From an uncultured Oscillibacter sp. (lineage in GTDB: Bacteria > Bacillota > Clostridia > Oscillospirales > Oscillospiraceae): a stretch of DNA of 64,000 bases. Shown in pieces: positions 19,492 through 28,370 of the stretch; the stretch's first letter is position 1; every line of letters starts with the position of its first letter. The translations under genes and the position numbers were made by a program. The stretch is from positions 32,136 to 96,135 of the forward strand of contig CAJUDW010000009.1 of NCBI GenBank assembly GCA_910584995.1, in the 5' to 3' direction. The notes under the pieces were generated by a model. The model did not search any database, was not told where the DNA came from, and saw only the letters and a list, made by a program, of their open reading frames with translations.

Positions 19492-20946
19492 TTACGCTTC
19501 CGTCTCATCCTTATCCGCCTTCTTGGCGGTTTTGCGCTTCTTGGGCTTTTCCTCGTCCGTTTCCTCATCCGCCTTCTTGGCAGCCTTTTTCGCAGCCTTC
19601 TTGGGCTTCTCCTCGTCTCCGGGGGCCTCTTCTTCCGCCTTCTTGGCAGCCTTTTTCTTCTTCTCCGGCTTCACGGCCACAGCGCTGTCCACCACCACGG
19701 CCACAGCCTTGCGGGTCAGCACCTGGTCCTTCACCTGCTCCGCCTGGATATACTTTTTCACCATCTCCAGGTCGATGCCGTACTGCTCCGCCAGCTTCTG
19801 ATACTCGGCATCCACTTCCTCATCGGAAGCCTCAATGTTCTCCGCCTTCATAATGGCGGCCAGGGCCAAATCCAAGCGCACCTGCCGGGTGGCGGGCTCC
19901 TTGGCATCCTCCAGCATCTTAGCCTCGCTGCCGTTGGTGATCTTCATGTACTGGTCAAAGGGGATCCCCTGCTGGGCCAGCTGGTTCTTGAAGTTGTCCA
20001 CATACTGGCGTGCCTGCCCCTCAATCATGGCGTCAGGCACGTCGGCGGTGATATTGGCGGCTACCTGCTCCATGAGGGCGTCCTCAAAGGCGCTGCCGGC
20101 GGCCTTCTGGCGCTCCTCGGTAATCTGGCGCTTGATGTCGGCCTTCAGATCCTTCAGGGTGTCAAACTCGGAGACGTCCTTGGCAAACTCGTCGTCCAGG
20201 GCGGGGATTTCCTTCTCCTTCACCTCGTGGCACTTCACCTTGAATACCACGGCCTTCCCGGCCAGATCCTTGCTGGGATAGTCCTCCGGGAAGGTAACGT
20301 CCAGATCCTTCTCCTCCCCGGCCTTCATGCCCACCACCTGCTCCTCGAAGCCGGGGATGAAGCTGTGGGAACCCAGTTCCAGGCTGTGGTTCTCCCCCTT
20401 GCCGCCGTCGAAGGGCGTACCGTCCAAAAAGCCCTCGAAATCGATGACAGCGGTATCCCCCTCCTTGGCTGCCCGATCCACGGACACCAGGCGGGAATTG
20501 CGGTCGGCCATCTGCTGGATCCGCTCGTCCACGTCGGCGGCGGATACCTTGACCTCTTCCTTCTCGGCGGAGAGGCCCTTGTACTCGCCCAGGGTGACCT
20601 CCGGATACACGGGGACCACGGCCTTAAAGGTAAAACCGTCCTTGGTGGCCTCGCCCACCATCTCCACGCTGGGATACCCCACCGGCTGGAGTTCCTGCTC
20701 CTTCACCGCCGCCTCATAGGCGTCGGGGAACGCAATATTGATAGCCTCCTCGAAGAAGACCTCCTGGCCGTACATACCCTCGATGATCTTCCGGGGGGCC
20801 TTGCCGGGGCGGAAACCGGATACGTTAATCCGTTTGCGCATCTTCAAATACGCCTTTTCGACAGCGGCCTGAAATTCCTGCGCGCCCACCTCAATTGTCA
20901 GGGCTACCAGGCTTTTCTCCATTTTTTCACAGCTTTTCACACTCAT
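19492..20946 (-). CDS. tig: Trigger factor with long charged tail
   Basis: Ribosome-bound chaperone and prolyl isomerase. Start ATG at 20946 (MSVKSCEKMEKS) follows GGAGGAATAAACGAC. The ribosome-docking phrase is present as GFRPGKAPRKIIEGMYG, then the FKBP domain (GDTAVIDFEGFLDG) and the helical C-domain. The 484-residue length exceeds the usual 430 because of about 60 C-terminal residues made almost only of Lys, Glu, Ala and Asp, with repeated KKAAKKA-like blocks. Such a tail is not needed for the fold and may bind rRNA or nascent chains (inference). Confidence 0.95.
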   Translation of the reverse strand: MSVKSCEKMEKSLVALTIEVGAQEFQAAVEKAYLKMRKRINVSGFRPGKAPRKIIEGMYGQEVFFEEAINIAFPDAYEAAVKEQELQPVGYPSVEMVGEATKDGFTFKAVVPVYPEVTLGEYKGLSAEKEEVKVSAADVDERIQQMADRNSRLVSVDRAAKEGDTAVIDFEGFLDGTPFDGGKGENHSLELGSHSFIPGFEEQVVGMKAGEEKDLDVTFPEDYPSKDLAGKAVVFKVKCHEVKEKEIPALDDEFAKDVSEFDTLKDLKADIKRQITEERQKAAGSAFEDALMEQVAANITADVPDAMIEGQARQYVDNFKNQLAQQGIPFDQYMKITNGSEAKMLEDAKEPATRQVRLDLALAAIMKAENIEASDEEVDAEYQKLAEQYGIDLEMVKKYIQAEQVKDQVLTRKAVAVVVDSAVAVKPEKKKKAAKKAEEEAPGDEEKPKKAAKKAAKKADEETDEEKPKKRKTAKKADKDETEA

Positions 20947-21144
20947 GTCGTTTATTCCTCCGTTCATCCCCGGTTTCCACGGGTGCCAATAGACGGTTTG
21001 AAACCCGGCGAAATCCCCGGCGGCGCAGGCCGTTCAAAACCCGGGCCGGATCTCCGGCAGCGCTCTTGTGGAAAAGCCCCACAGGGCGCAGCAAAAGACG
21101 GCCCAATATTGGGCGTTTTGCCATTCTTCAAACAAGTCCTGTTT

Positions 21145-21173
21145 ATTCTATCAGAAAAGACTTGAAATTACCA
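21145..21173 (-). promoter_or_regulatory. Likely promoter of tig
   Basis: Minus strand TAGAAT (21150-21145) preceded by TG one base away, an extended -10 element, and TGGTAA 17 bases upstream (21173-21168). It overlaps an AT-rich inverted repeat (AAAAGACT/AGTCTTTT) that may end the preceding phosphoesterase gene. Confidence 0.5.
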
Positions 21174-21184
21174 GTCTTTTTTCG

Positions 21185-21865
21185 CTATTCGCAGATTTTT
21201 TTTGGGACAAAGCCCAGATAGTCGGCAGAAATCAGGGAAAAGCCCATTCCTTCCCGCTCCCCCTCCAGCCGCCGCCGGATGGCGGGGCCGTGGAGATGCC
21301 CGTAGCAGCAGGCCCGGACGGGGTATTTCGCCAGCGCCGCCAGGATCTCCGGGCAGCGGTAGCCCTGGTACAGGGGGGGATAATGGAGGAAACAAAGGAT
21401 TTCCCGTCCCCCCGCCGCCTGTAAGGAGGCCTCCAGCCGCCCTACCTCCCGGTTCAGGACCTTCCGGTTGTGGGCATCCTCCTCCAGGAACCAGCCCCGG
21501 GTGCCGCAGAGGGCATAATCCCCGTAAAAGGCACAGTTGTTGTGGAGGAGGGACAGTGTGGACAGCCCCTTTTCCGCGCAGAAGCCGCAGAACTTGGCGG
21601 CAGTGGTCCACCAATAGTCGTGGTTCCCCTTCACCAGGTATTTCCGGCAGGGGAATTGGTCCAGGAACCGGAAATCCGCCTCCGCCTCCGCCAGGGTCAT
21701 CCCCCAGGAGGTGTCCCCGGCCAGCACCAGCACGTCCTCCGGCCCCAGGGCCCCCAGAGACGCGTCAATCCGGCTGACATAGTCCTTCCAGCCCTCTCCG
21801 AATACTTCCATGGATTTGTTGGAAGCCAGGGAGAGGTGCAGATCCCCGATAGCATACAGGGCCAT
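21185..21865 (-). CDS. Calcineurin-type metallophosphoesterase
   Basis: Cytoplasmic two-metal phosphoesterase of 226 residues. The family motifs appear in order: GDLHLS (residues 7-12), GDTSWG, GNHDYWW and, near the C-terminus, YGHLHG. Substrate is unknown; related Firmicute proteins are annotated as Ser/Thr phosphatase-like or nucleotide phosphodiesterases. It lies between the zinc-ribbon membrane protein and tig and ends close to the tig promoter. Confidence 0.88.
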   Translation of the reverse strand: MALYAIGDLHLSLASNKSMEVFGEGWKDYVSRIDASLGALGPEDVLVLAGDTSWGMTLAEAEADFRFLDQFPCRKYLVKGNHDYWWTTAAKFCGFCAEKGLSTLSLLHNNCAFYGDYALCGTRGWFLEEDAHNRKVLNREVGRLEASLQAAGGREILCFLHYPPLYQGYRCPEILAALAKYPVRACCYGHLHGPAIRRRLEGEREGMGFSLISADYLGFVPKKICE

Positions 21866-21895
21866 ACGCGCCCCTCCTTTCCCTGCGGCGGCCCC

Positions 21896-22213
21896 TCAGG
21901 GCTTATCCGCCTGATCCGGCTGCCGGACCGGGTCCCGGGGCTCCGGCTGATCGTCGAACACCAGGAATTGGCCGCAGCGGACGCACTTCCGGTAGGCCTT
22001 TTTCCCCATAGGGGGCAGCACACCCAGATGCTCCCCGCAGTGGGGGCAGCGGAGTTTTTTATCGCACCAGAAAATGGCGGCAAATCCGCCAAACAGCACC
22101 AGCAGGCACACCGGCATCACCCCGGCAGGCAGGAAAAAACTCAGGGCCACGTCCACCATGATCACCAGCACCATGGCACACCAGATCCGGGCATAGCTGC
22201 GTTTCAGTTTCAT
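21896..22213 (-). CDS. Two-helix membrane protein with zinc ribbon
   Basis: Protein of 105 residues. Two hydrophobic helices (about 12-30 and 33-48) form a hairpin, followed by a cytoplasmic zinc ribbon with CPHCG and CVRCGQ, and an acidic, proline-rich tail. No enzymatic motif is visible. It lies 20 bases after thrC and 30 bases before the phosphoesterase. I do not recognise a named family. Confidence 0.65.
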   Translation of the reverse strand: MKLKRSYARIWCAMVLVIMVDVALSFFLPAGVMPVCLLVLFGGFAAIFWCDKKLRCPHCGEHLGVLPPMGKKAYRKCVRCGQFLVFDDQPEPRDPVRQPDQADKP

Positions 22214-22233
22214 TCAGAAGCCCCCTCTCCGTT

Positions 22234-23721
22234 TTACCGGAGGAAATCCAGTACAACACCGTCCATACCGGCCTTCTCTGCCGTCAGGTCAAAGCGGCGC
22301 TCCTTACCCCGCAGGGCCGCCAGGCGCCGGGGAACCGCTACGCCGGAGACCTCATGCAGCTGATCCAGCAGTTCCACGCCGTCCCCCCGGGGCTCCTCAC
22401 CTACGGCCCGGAGCACATGGTCGCAGAATTTATAAGGAGAGGCTGTGGAGACAAACACCGTCATAGCCGTATCCCCCGTTGCCTGCCGGTACTGCTCCAT
22501 GACGCTGGCGGCAACAGCGGTGTGGGTATCCATAAGATAGCCCCGCTCCTTGTTATAGGCAGCAATGGCAGCGGAGGTGCCTGCCTCGTCGCAGAAGCCG
22601 CCCCAGAATTCCTCCTGCAAAGCCGCCTTAACAGACGGGGAAACCTCGTAGCGGCCCTCCTTCGCCAAGGCCTCCATGTATCCGGCCACCTCCTTGTCGT
22701 CCTCCCCGGAGAGGTCAAACAGCAGCCGCTCCAGGTTGCTGGAAACCAGGATATCCATGGAGGGGCTCATGGTGGTGTGGAAGGGGCGGTTCCGGTCGTA
22801 GATGCCGGTGCGGAGGAAATCCGTCAGCACGTCGTTGCGGTTGGAGGCGCAGATAAGCTTCCCCACCGGCAGGCCCATCCGCTTGGCATAATAGGCCGCC
22901 AGGATATCGCCGAAATTCCCGGTGGGCACGCAGAAGTTGATCTTCTGGCCCATCTCGATTTTCCCCTCCCGCAGCAAGTCGCAGTAGGCGGAGATATAGT
23001 AGACCACCTGGGGCAGGATCCGGCCCCAGTTAATGGAGTTGGCGGAGGAAAGGAAATAGCCCCGCTCTGCCAGGGCCTCCCGGATGGCGGCGTCGGAGAA
23101 AATGCGCTTCACCCCGGCCTGGGCATCGTCGAAATTCCCCACCACGGCGCATACGCCCACATTTTCCCCCTCCTGGGTGACCATCTGGGCCTCCTGGACC
23201 TTGGAAACGCCGTCCTTGGGGTAGAACACCAGGATTTTCGTCCGGGGCACGTCCGCGAAGCCCTCCATGGCGGCCTTTCCGGTGTCGCCGGAGGTAGCTA
23301 CCAGGATGCAGGCGGTCTTGTCCTCCCCGGTCTTTTCCAGGGCGGCGGACAGCAGCTGGGGCAGCATCTGCAGGGCCATGTCCTTAAAGGCGGAAGTGGG
23401 GCCGTGCCACAGTTCCAGGCAGCAGGTATTTTCATCCAGGCAGCGGACAGGGGCCACCGCCTCCGTGTCAAACTTGTCGGGCCCATAGGCGTTTTCCGCA
23501 AAAGCGGCCAGTTCCTCTTCCGTGTAATCCGTCAGGTACAGGGCCATCACCTTGGCCGCCCGGGTCTGATACCGGGCGTTCACCAGGCCCTCCAGAAAGG
23601 CCCTGTCAATCTGGGGGATGGATTCCGGGGTCAAAAGCCCGCCGTCCCGGCTGAGGCCCATTTTCACGGCCTCCGCCCCGCTGATCCGCAGTTCTCTGTC
23701 CCGCGTGCTGTAGTAGTTCAT
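22234..23721 (-). CDS. thrC: Threonine synthase
   Basis: PLP enzyme converting O-phosphohomoserine to threonine. 495 residues from the ATG at 23721 (MNYYSTRD), the usual start of this class. The PLP lysine lies in GPTSAFKDMALQ (near residue 112), and VATSGDTGKAAMEGF binds the cofactor phosphate. The long form with NSINWGRILPQ is typical of the fungal/bacterial type II enzyme. A TATAAT box at 23775-23780 on the minus strand may be its promoter, though the -35 is poor. Confidence 0.95.
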   Translation of the reverse strand: MNYYSTRDRELRISGAEAVKMGLSRDGGLLTPESIPQIDRAFLEGLVNARYQTRAAKVMALYLTDYTEEELAAFAENAYGPDKFDTEAVAPVRCLDENTCCLELWHGPTSAFKDMALQMLPQLLSAALEKTGEDKTACILVATSGDTGKAAMEGFADVPRTKILVFYPKDGVSKVQEAQMVTQEGENVGVCAVVGNFDDAQAGVKRIFSDAAIREALAERGYFLSSANSINWGRILPQVVYYISAYCDLLREGKIEMGQKINFCVPTGNFGDILAAYYAKRMGLPVGKLICASNRNDVLTDFLRTGIYDRNRPFHTTMSPSMDILVSSNLERLLFDLSGEDDKEVAGYMEALAKEGRYEVSPSVKAALQEEFWGGFCDEAGTSAAIAAYNKERGYLMDTHTAVAASVMEQYRQATGDTAMTVFVSTASPYKFCDHVLRAVGEEPRGDGVELLDQLHEVSGVAVPRRLAALRGKERRFDLTAEKAGMDGVVLDFLR

Positions 23722-23825
23722 GTTCAAACGTCCTCTCTTTCAGAGAAATTATCAGTAAAATAGTTGATTCACCTATTATATTGCGCAATTCATCCAGGTG
23801 CCGCTGCAAAGGGACGGGGCCTTCC

Positions 23826-24185
23826 TCACTGGAAGGCGTCCTCCAGATACACCACCCGCAGCCTGCCGTCCCGATCCTCGTAGACCTCCGCCACATCGAA
23901 CCGGGCAGGGCTGGCGCAGTCCCGTTCCGCCAGCCACAGCAGCGCCGCCTTCCGGAGGCGCTCCTGCTTCCGCCGGTCCACCGCCTCCCGGGGGAGGCCC
24001 AGGGAACCGGCACCCCGCAGCTTCACTTCCACAAAGCAGACGGTGCCGTCCCGATCCCGGGCCACCAGATCCAGTTCCCCCAGGCGGCAGCGCCACTGGG
24101 TATCCAAAATGGCGCAGCCCCTCTGCCGGAGATACCGGGCGGCCTCCGCCTCTCCCCGGTCTCCGGCAGCCTTTGTATCCCTCAT
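23826..24185 (-). CDS. YraN family endonuclease-like protein (UPF0102)
   Basis: Protein of 119 residues of the YraN/UPF0102 family, a restriction-endonuclease-like fold. The core phrases are GEAEAARYLRQRG, LGELDLVARD and VCFVEVKLRG, holding the Asp and E-x-K residues of a PD-(D/E)XK site. The ATG at 24185 overlaps the rnhB stop (ATGA), so coupled translation is likely. Function is unproven in bacteria; the rnhB-yraN pairing is a very common neighbourhood. Confidence 0.9.
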   Translation of the reverse strand: MRDTKAAGDRGEAEAARYLRQRGCAILDTQWRCRLGELDLVARDRDGTVCFVEVKLRGAGSLGLPREAVDRRKQERLRKAALLWLAERDCASPARFDVAEVYEDRDGRLRVVYLEDAFQ

Positions 24186-24799
24186 GTACGCCCCGCCTCC
24201 CATTTTTTGAGAAAGGTCCTCCGGTGGGCGGGGCAGGGGCCGAAGCGATCCAGCGCCTGGAAATGGAGCCGGGTGCCGTAGCCCTTATGCTGCGCAAAGC
24301 CGTACTGGGGGTACAAGGCGTCCAGTTCCCCGGAGACATACCGGTCCCGGCTGACCTTTGCCAGGATGGACGCCGCCGCGATGGAGGCGCTCTTGCCGTC
24401 CCCGCCCACCACGGTCACATGGGGGGATGTGACGGCGGCGTACTTTCCATGATCCCGGTTCCCGTCCAGCAGGGCCAGATCCGGCGGGACCGCCAGGCCG
24501 TCAATGGCCAGCTGCATGGCCCGCATCCTGGCGCTGAGGATATCGGTGCGGTCAATCTCCTCCACCTCCACCCGGGCCACGGCCCAGGCCTCCGCCTGGG
24601 CGGCGATGCGGTCATACAGGGCCTCCCGCCTCTTTTCCGTCAGCTTCTTGGAGTCGTTGAGGCCGGGAAGATCCGCTCCCGGAGGCAGCACAACGGCGGC
24701 GGCATACACCGGCCCCGCCAGGGGCCCGGCCCCCGCCTCGTCCACGCCGCAGAGGACGCCTGCCTCCCGGTACCGGCGGTCAAAGGCCCAGAGATCCAT
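24182..24799 (-). CDS. rnhB: Ribonuclease HII
   Basis: Removes ribonucleotides and RNA from RNA-DNA hybrids. 205 residues from ATG 24799 (MDLWAFDRR), the start expected from relatives and preceded by GGGGGAG; another ATG at 24832 overlaps the rbgA stop (ATGA) and would add 11 residues, but its Shine-Dalgarno sequence is too close. Catalytic Asp20 and Glu21 are in GVDEAG. The next residues read AG where most enzymes have RG (the GRG motif contacting the RNA-DNA junction), a mild deviation. Downstream yraN overlaps by four bases. Confidence 0.93.
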   Translation of the reverse strand: MDLWAFDRRYREAGVLCGVDEAGAGPLAGPVYAAAVVLPPGADLPGLNDSKKLTEKRREALYDRIAAQAEAWAVARVEVEEIDRTDILSARMRAMQLAIDGLAVPPDLALLDGNRDHGKYAAVTSPHVTVVGGDGKSASIAAASILAKVSRDRYVSGELDALYPQYGFAQHKGYGTRLHFQALDRFGPCPAHRRTFLKKWEAGRT

Positions 24800-24828
24800 C
24801 CCGCTCCCCCTTTCCCTATCCGATCCGC

Positions 24829-25704
24829 TCATTCCTCCGGCGCTTCCAGGGTAAACCGCCCCAGACGGCCGCCGCGGAATTCGTCCAGGATGGTTTTTGC
24901 CATCCGCTCCGTGTCAATCTCCCCGCCGGAGATGCGGAAGCCCCGCCGGCTGCCGGCCGCCTCCAGCAGGCGGCAACCCCAGGCGATTTCGTCCTCCCCT
25001 TCCTCCCGGGCCGGGAGTTCCGCCAGCTTATAGCCGGTTTTCAACGCCTCGGGATACCGCTCCCCCAGGTAGGCTGCCAGGTGGCAGGCCAGGGTCTCCG
25101 TATCCAGGATCTCGTCCCGCACCGCGCCGGTAAAGGCCAAGCGGAGGCCAACAGCCGGATCCTCAAATTTCGGCCAGAGGATGCCGGGGGTATCCAGCAG
25201 TTCCAGACCCTTGTCCACAGGCACCCACTGCTTGGCGCGGGTGACGCCGGGGCGATCCTCCGCCTTGGCAGTCTTCCGGCCGGCCACCCGGTTGATGAAG
25301 GTGGACTTTCCCACATTGGGGATGCCCAGCACCATCACCCGGACCACCCGGCCTGCCTGGCCCTTTTCCGCATAGGCGCGGAGTTTTTCCGCCAGCAGCT
25401 CCCGGACGGCCGCGGCAAACCGGGCCGTCCCGGCGCCGTTTTTGGCGTCGGTCTCCAGGACTGCGGCGCCTCCCTGCCGGAACCGGGCCGCCCACTGCCT
25501 AGTCACCGCCGGGTCTGCCTGATCCACCCGGTTCAGCACCACCAGGCGGGGCTTCCCCGCCGTCAGCCCGTCCACGTCCGGGTTCCGGCTGGAGAGGGGG
25601 ATGCGGGCGTCCAGAATCTCGCAGACGGCGTCCACATTCCGCAGCTGTTCGGTAATCATCCGCCGGGTCTTGGCCATATGGCCGGGATACCATTGAATCT
25701 CCAT
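24829..25704 (-). CDS. rbgA: Ribosome biogenesis GTPase YlqF/RbgA
   Basis: Circularly permuted GTPase needed for late 50S assembly. 291 residues. The motif order G4-G5-G1-G2-G3 is visible: NRVD (for NKxD), then GIPNVGKST (P-loop, about residue 126), a Thr switch and DTPG. The start MEIQWYPGHMAKT is the RbgA signature. ATG at 25704 shares one base with the lepB stop; the two genes are typically adjacent in Firmicutes. Confidence 0.95.
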   Translation of the reverse strand: MEIQWYPGHMAKTRRMITEQLRNVDAVCEILDARIPLSSRNPDVDGLTAGKPRLVVLNRVDQADPAVTRQWAARFRQGGAAVLETDAKNGAGTARFAAAVRELLAEKLRAYAEKGQAGRVVRVMVLGIPNVGKSTFINRVAGRKTAKAEDRPGVTRAKQWVPVDKGLELLDTPGILWPKFEDPAVGLRLAFTGAVRDEILDTETLACHLAAYLGERYPEALKTGYKLAELPAREEGEDEIAWGCRLLEAAGSRRGFRISGGEIDTERMAKTILDEFRGGRLGRFTLEAPEE

Positions 25705-26378
25705 CAGGCAATCACCCCGATCCGGTTCAGTTCCCTGGGGCCGCCCTCTCCCCCGGTGGGCCCGGGGAAGGCCAGGAACACCGCCCTGCCGATGACATAG
25801 CGGACATCCACCGTACCAAGGCTGGCCTTGCGGCTGTCACTGGAGTGGTTGCGGTTGTCCCCCAGGACAAAAATACTGCCCTCCGGCACCGTCAGGGGGA
25901 ACTGGGTCCCCTCCTCCAGAAACGTCAGTTCCGCGATATAATCCTCCTGGAGGGGCTCGCCGTCCACATAGACAGTCCCGGCGGAGAAATCAATGTCCAC
26001 CGTCTGTCCCTCTGTGGCGATCACACGTTTCACAATGGGTTCCAGCATAAAGGTGTCCTTCCGCAGGATCACGATATCCCCGTATTGGTAATCCCCGCAC
26101 AGGATGGAATTCAGCACCAGCAGCCGGTCGCCGTTCCAAAGGGTGGGCTCCATGGAGGGGCCGTCCACGCCAATAAGCCGCACGCCGAAAGTGAACAGCA
26201 CCACCACCGCCAACACAGCGCAGACCAAGGCTTGGACCCACTCGTAAAGGTCTTTCCCTTTGCACTTCTCCTCCTGAGGGGCGGCCTCCTCCTGTGCGCC
26301 TGCCTGAAGGCCGGATGCCCCTCGGATCTCCGTTTCCTCTCTCCGGGGCTCTGCCGGCTGTCCCTTCTTTTTTCCCAT
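25704..26378 (-). CDS. lepB: Signal peptidase I
   Basis: Membrane protease removing signal peptides. The ATG at 26378 (MGKKKG) follows GAGGAG; the 224 residues comprise a charged cytoplasmic segment (1-52), one membrane helix (about 53-74) and the catalytic domain. Catalytic Ser is in GPSMEPTL and the general-base Lys in IVKRVIATEG; GDNRNHSSDSR is the conserved box E. The acidic/basic extension before the helix is longer than usual. The promoter lies at 26483-26511. Confidence 0.95.
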   Translation of the reverse strand: MGKKKGQPAEPRREETEIRGASGLQAGAQEEAAPQEEKCKGKDLYEWVQALVCAVLAVVVLFTFGVRLIGVDGPSMEPTLWNGDRLLVLNSILCGDYQYGDIVILRKDTFMLEPIVKRVIATEGQTVDIDFSAGTVYVDGEPLQEDYIAELTFLEEGTQFPLTVPEGSIFVLGDNRNHSSDSRKASLGTVDVRYVIGRAVFLAFPGPTGGEGGPRELNRIGVIA

Positions 26379-26482
26379 GATGGTTCTCCTCTGTCGTCCT
26401 ATTTTCCGGAACCCGGTTTTCCTCCGGCGGCGGAAGCCGCCGGAACACAGGCCGGTTCCATTTCCATCAGTTTCGATAGAGT

Positions 26483-26511
26483 AGTATAGCAAAAAATTCC
26501 CCGTTCCACAA
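26483..26511 (-). promoter_or_regulatory. Promoter of lepB, inside an inverted repeat
   Basis: Minus strand TTGTGG (26511-26506), 17-base spacer, TATACT (26488-26483). The -35 lies in the loop of the terminator-like repeat at 26491-26530 and the spacer is its left arm. Confidence 0.65.
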
Positions 26512-26530
26512 GAGAAACGGGGAATTTTTT
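26491..26530. terminator. Bidirectional terminator-like hairpin upstream of lepB
   Basis: Perfect 15-base arms (AAAAAATTCCCCGTT and its complement) around a ten-base loop, with T runs at both ends, so it would work in both directions. On the minus strand it is about 400 bases after galM and just before the lepB transcript start. Confidence 0.75.
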
Positions 26531-26932
26531 GCAAAAATATTGATCCGCCGCGGAAGCGCGGAAAGACATAAGGCCCCGGTATGCCGCAGGGGATTGGCAA
26601 CCTTGCCGTAACACGGGAGAAGGCGTGCGTGCTGCCTGCCGTCCAGCGGCAGCAGGGAATCCCTTTGTGTCCGGGGCGCCAGGGGAACGGTTTAATCCAT
26701 TCCCCCGGCCCGCATGGGGCAGCGGCAAAATCCCAGGCGGATGCAGCCCTGCCATACCCCTGAAAATCTCTGGAAAATAGGTATACCGTATCCTCCCGGT
26801 GAAAGCGCAGGCAGGACGGGGACGCGGAACAGGGATACCCTTCAGGCTCGCCCCGGCCAGCCGATGGTGCTGACAGCAACGGTCTCCAAAACCTTAAAAA
26901 CCGGGCAAGGGCCTGCCGGAACAGGCACACCG
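26531..26932. other. 400-base gap after galM with no gene seen
   Basis: Between the hairpin at 26530 and the galM stop. No open frame has a credible start signal or protein-like composition. I see no further hairpins of note and no promoter of quality. Confidence 0.4.
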
Positions 26933-27979
26933 TTACACACTTTTGAACCGGTAGGCAGTGGTATGCTCCCAGGCCTCTCCAGGATGCAGGACACAGGAAG
27001 GGAACTGGGGCTTGTTGGGGGAATCCGGGAAGAACTGGGTTTCCAGGCAGAAGCCCCAGCGTTTGCCGTAAGGCGCGCCACCCTTTCCCGCCGGGCAGCC
27101 CTCCAGGAAATTCCCGGAATAGAACTGGACGCCGGGGAGGGTGGTAGCAGCCTCCATGGTTATGCCGGTAACGGCAGAGGCGGCCCTGGCGAAGAAGCGG
27201 GGGGTGCCGCCGCAGCCGTCCAATACCCAGTTGTGATCGTATCCTCCTGCCTGGCGAAGCTGTGGGAAGGGGCTGTCAATCTGTGCGCCGATGGCGGAGG
27301 GGCGGCGGAGATCCATCGGCGTACCCGTCACATCCGCCACAGTCCCCATCGGGATAGAGCCGGGGCCGGACGGCGTGTAGGCATCTGCCAGGATTTGGAT
27401 GGTCTGATCGGTAACCGGGCCGGAGTTGTGTCCGGAGAGGTTGAAATAGGCGTGGTTGGTGAGATTGCAGAGGGTAGTTTTGTCGGTTTCGGCGTGATAG
27501 CGCAGGGTGAGGCCCTCCTCTGTGAGGGTATAGGTCACCCGAACCCGCAGGTTCCCGGGATAGCCCTCCTGGCCGTCGGGGCTCAGAAGGGACAGCGTCA
27601 GCGTGCCGGTTCCGGCCTCTTCCACAGCCCAGATCTGCTTGTCGAAGCCAAGGATGCCGCCGTGGAGATGGTTTAGGCCGTTATTGGCGGCCAGAGGGTA
27701 TTCCGCGCCCTCCAGGGAGAAGCGAGCACTGCCGATACGGTTGGCAAACCGGCCCACCAGCGCGCCGATGTACTTATCCTGACGGACATAGTCCTCCAGG
27801 GTGTCAAAGCCCAGCAGGACATCCACAAGGCTGCCATTCCGATCCGGAACCCGCAGCGCCCGGATCGCGCCGCCGTAGGTGAGGATATCGCAGGAGAGCC
27901 CGCCCGTCCGCAGGGTGTATTGTTCCACGGCCCTGCCGTCCGGCAGGACGCCAAAGGGGGTTTTCACTGTCATACTCAT
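26933..27979 (-). CDS. galM: Aldose 1-epimerase (galactose mutarotase)
   Basis: Interconverts alpha and beta anomers of galactose or glucose. 348 residues from ATG 27979, with AAGGGA upstream; a second ATG two codons on is possible. The phrases GRFANRIG (substrate-binding Arg), the catalytic His in LTNHAYFNL and the catalytic Glu in CLETQFFPDSPN are present. It stands alone, without galK or galT, so a scavenging role is likely. The upstream DNA is AT-rich. Confidence 0.95.
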   Translation of the reverse strand: MSMTVKTPFGVLPDGRAVEQYTLRTGGLSCDILTYGGAIRALRVPDRNGSLVDVLLGFDTLEDYVRQDKYIGALVGRFANRIGSARFSLEGAEYPLAANNGLNHLHGGILGFDKQIWAVEEAGTGTLTLSLLSPDGQEGYPGNLRVRVTYTLTEEGLTLRYHAETDKTTLCNLTNHAYFNLSGHNSGPVTDQTIQILADAYTPSGPGSIPMGTVADVTGTPMDLRRPSAIGAQIDSPFPQLRQAGGYDHNWVLDGCGGTPRFFARAASAVTGITMEAATTLPGVQFYSGNFLEGCPAGKGGAPYGKRWGFCLETQFFPDSPNKPQFPSCVLHPGEAWEHTTAYRFKSV

Positions 27980-28139
27980 GTATCCGTTCCCTTCCCGCCA
28001 AAAGGCGCTTTTATGATCTCTTTTACCTTCCGTGTTGATAAATGCCCATAAAGTTTCCCTTTTGCTCAAAAAGGCTAAAGAGTCTCTTTTTCCGCCGCTC
28101 CGCATTGATTTTCCTTTCTATACGCAAAGTATGGCCACC

Positions 28140-28370
28140 TCAAACCGCCTTGGTGGGCAGGAAAATCTCCCGCCGGGTATTCTGCCAATCATCCAGAAAG
28201 GCCCGGTAATCAATTTCAAAAATCAAATCCTTATTGTTGACTTTTCCATATTCAGCTGTGTCTATTGGCACAAAGCTAACAGGCATATAGCTTTGCGGGG
28301 CATATGCATCAATCACTGCGCGACAGCTTTCTGATTTTGTACCTGCAATCTTTGAAATCTTGACATCCAC
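28140..28370 (-). CDS. Hypothetical protein in AT-rich patch (76 residues)
   Basis: An open frame of 76 codons starting with GTG at 28370. Composition is protein-like (VSFVPIDTAEYGKVNNKDLIFEID has a strand-turn-strand pattern) but the ribosome-binding site is poor. Codon use and base composition are AT-rich, unlike the flanking genes, so this may be the C-terminal remnant of an acquired gene rather than a functional one. I do not recognise the family. Confidence 0.35.
   Translation of the reverse strand: MDVKISKIAGTKSESCRAVIDAYAPQSYMPVSFVPIDTAEYGKVNNKDLIFEIDYRAFLDDWQNTRREIFLPTKAV

Noticed and set aside
23722..23830. T-box or threonine attenuator before thrC
   Set aside because: The leader is only about 50-100 bases with no terminator hairpin and no run of Thr codons.
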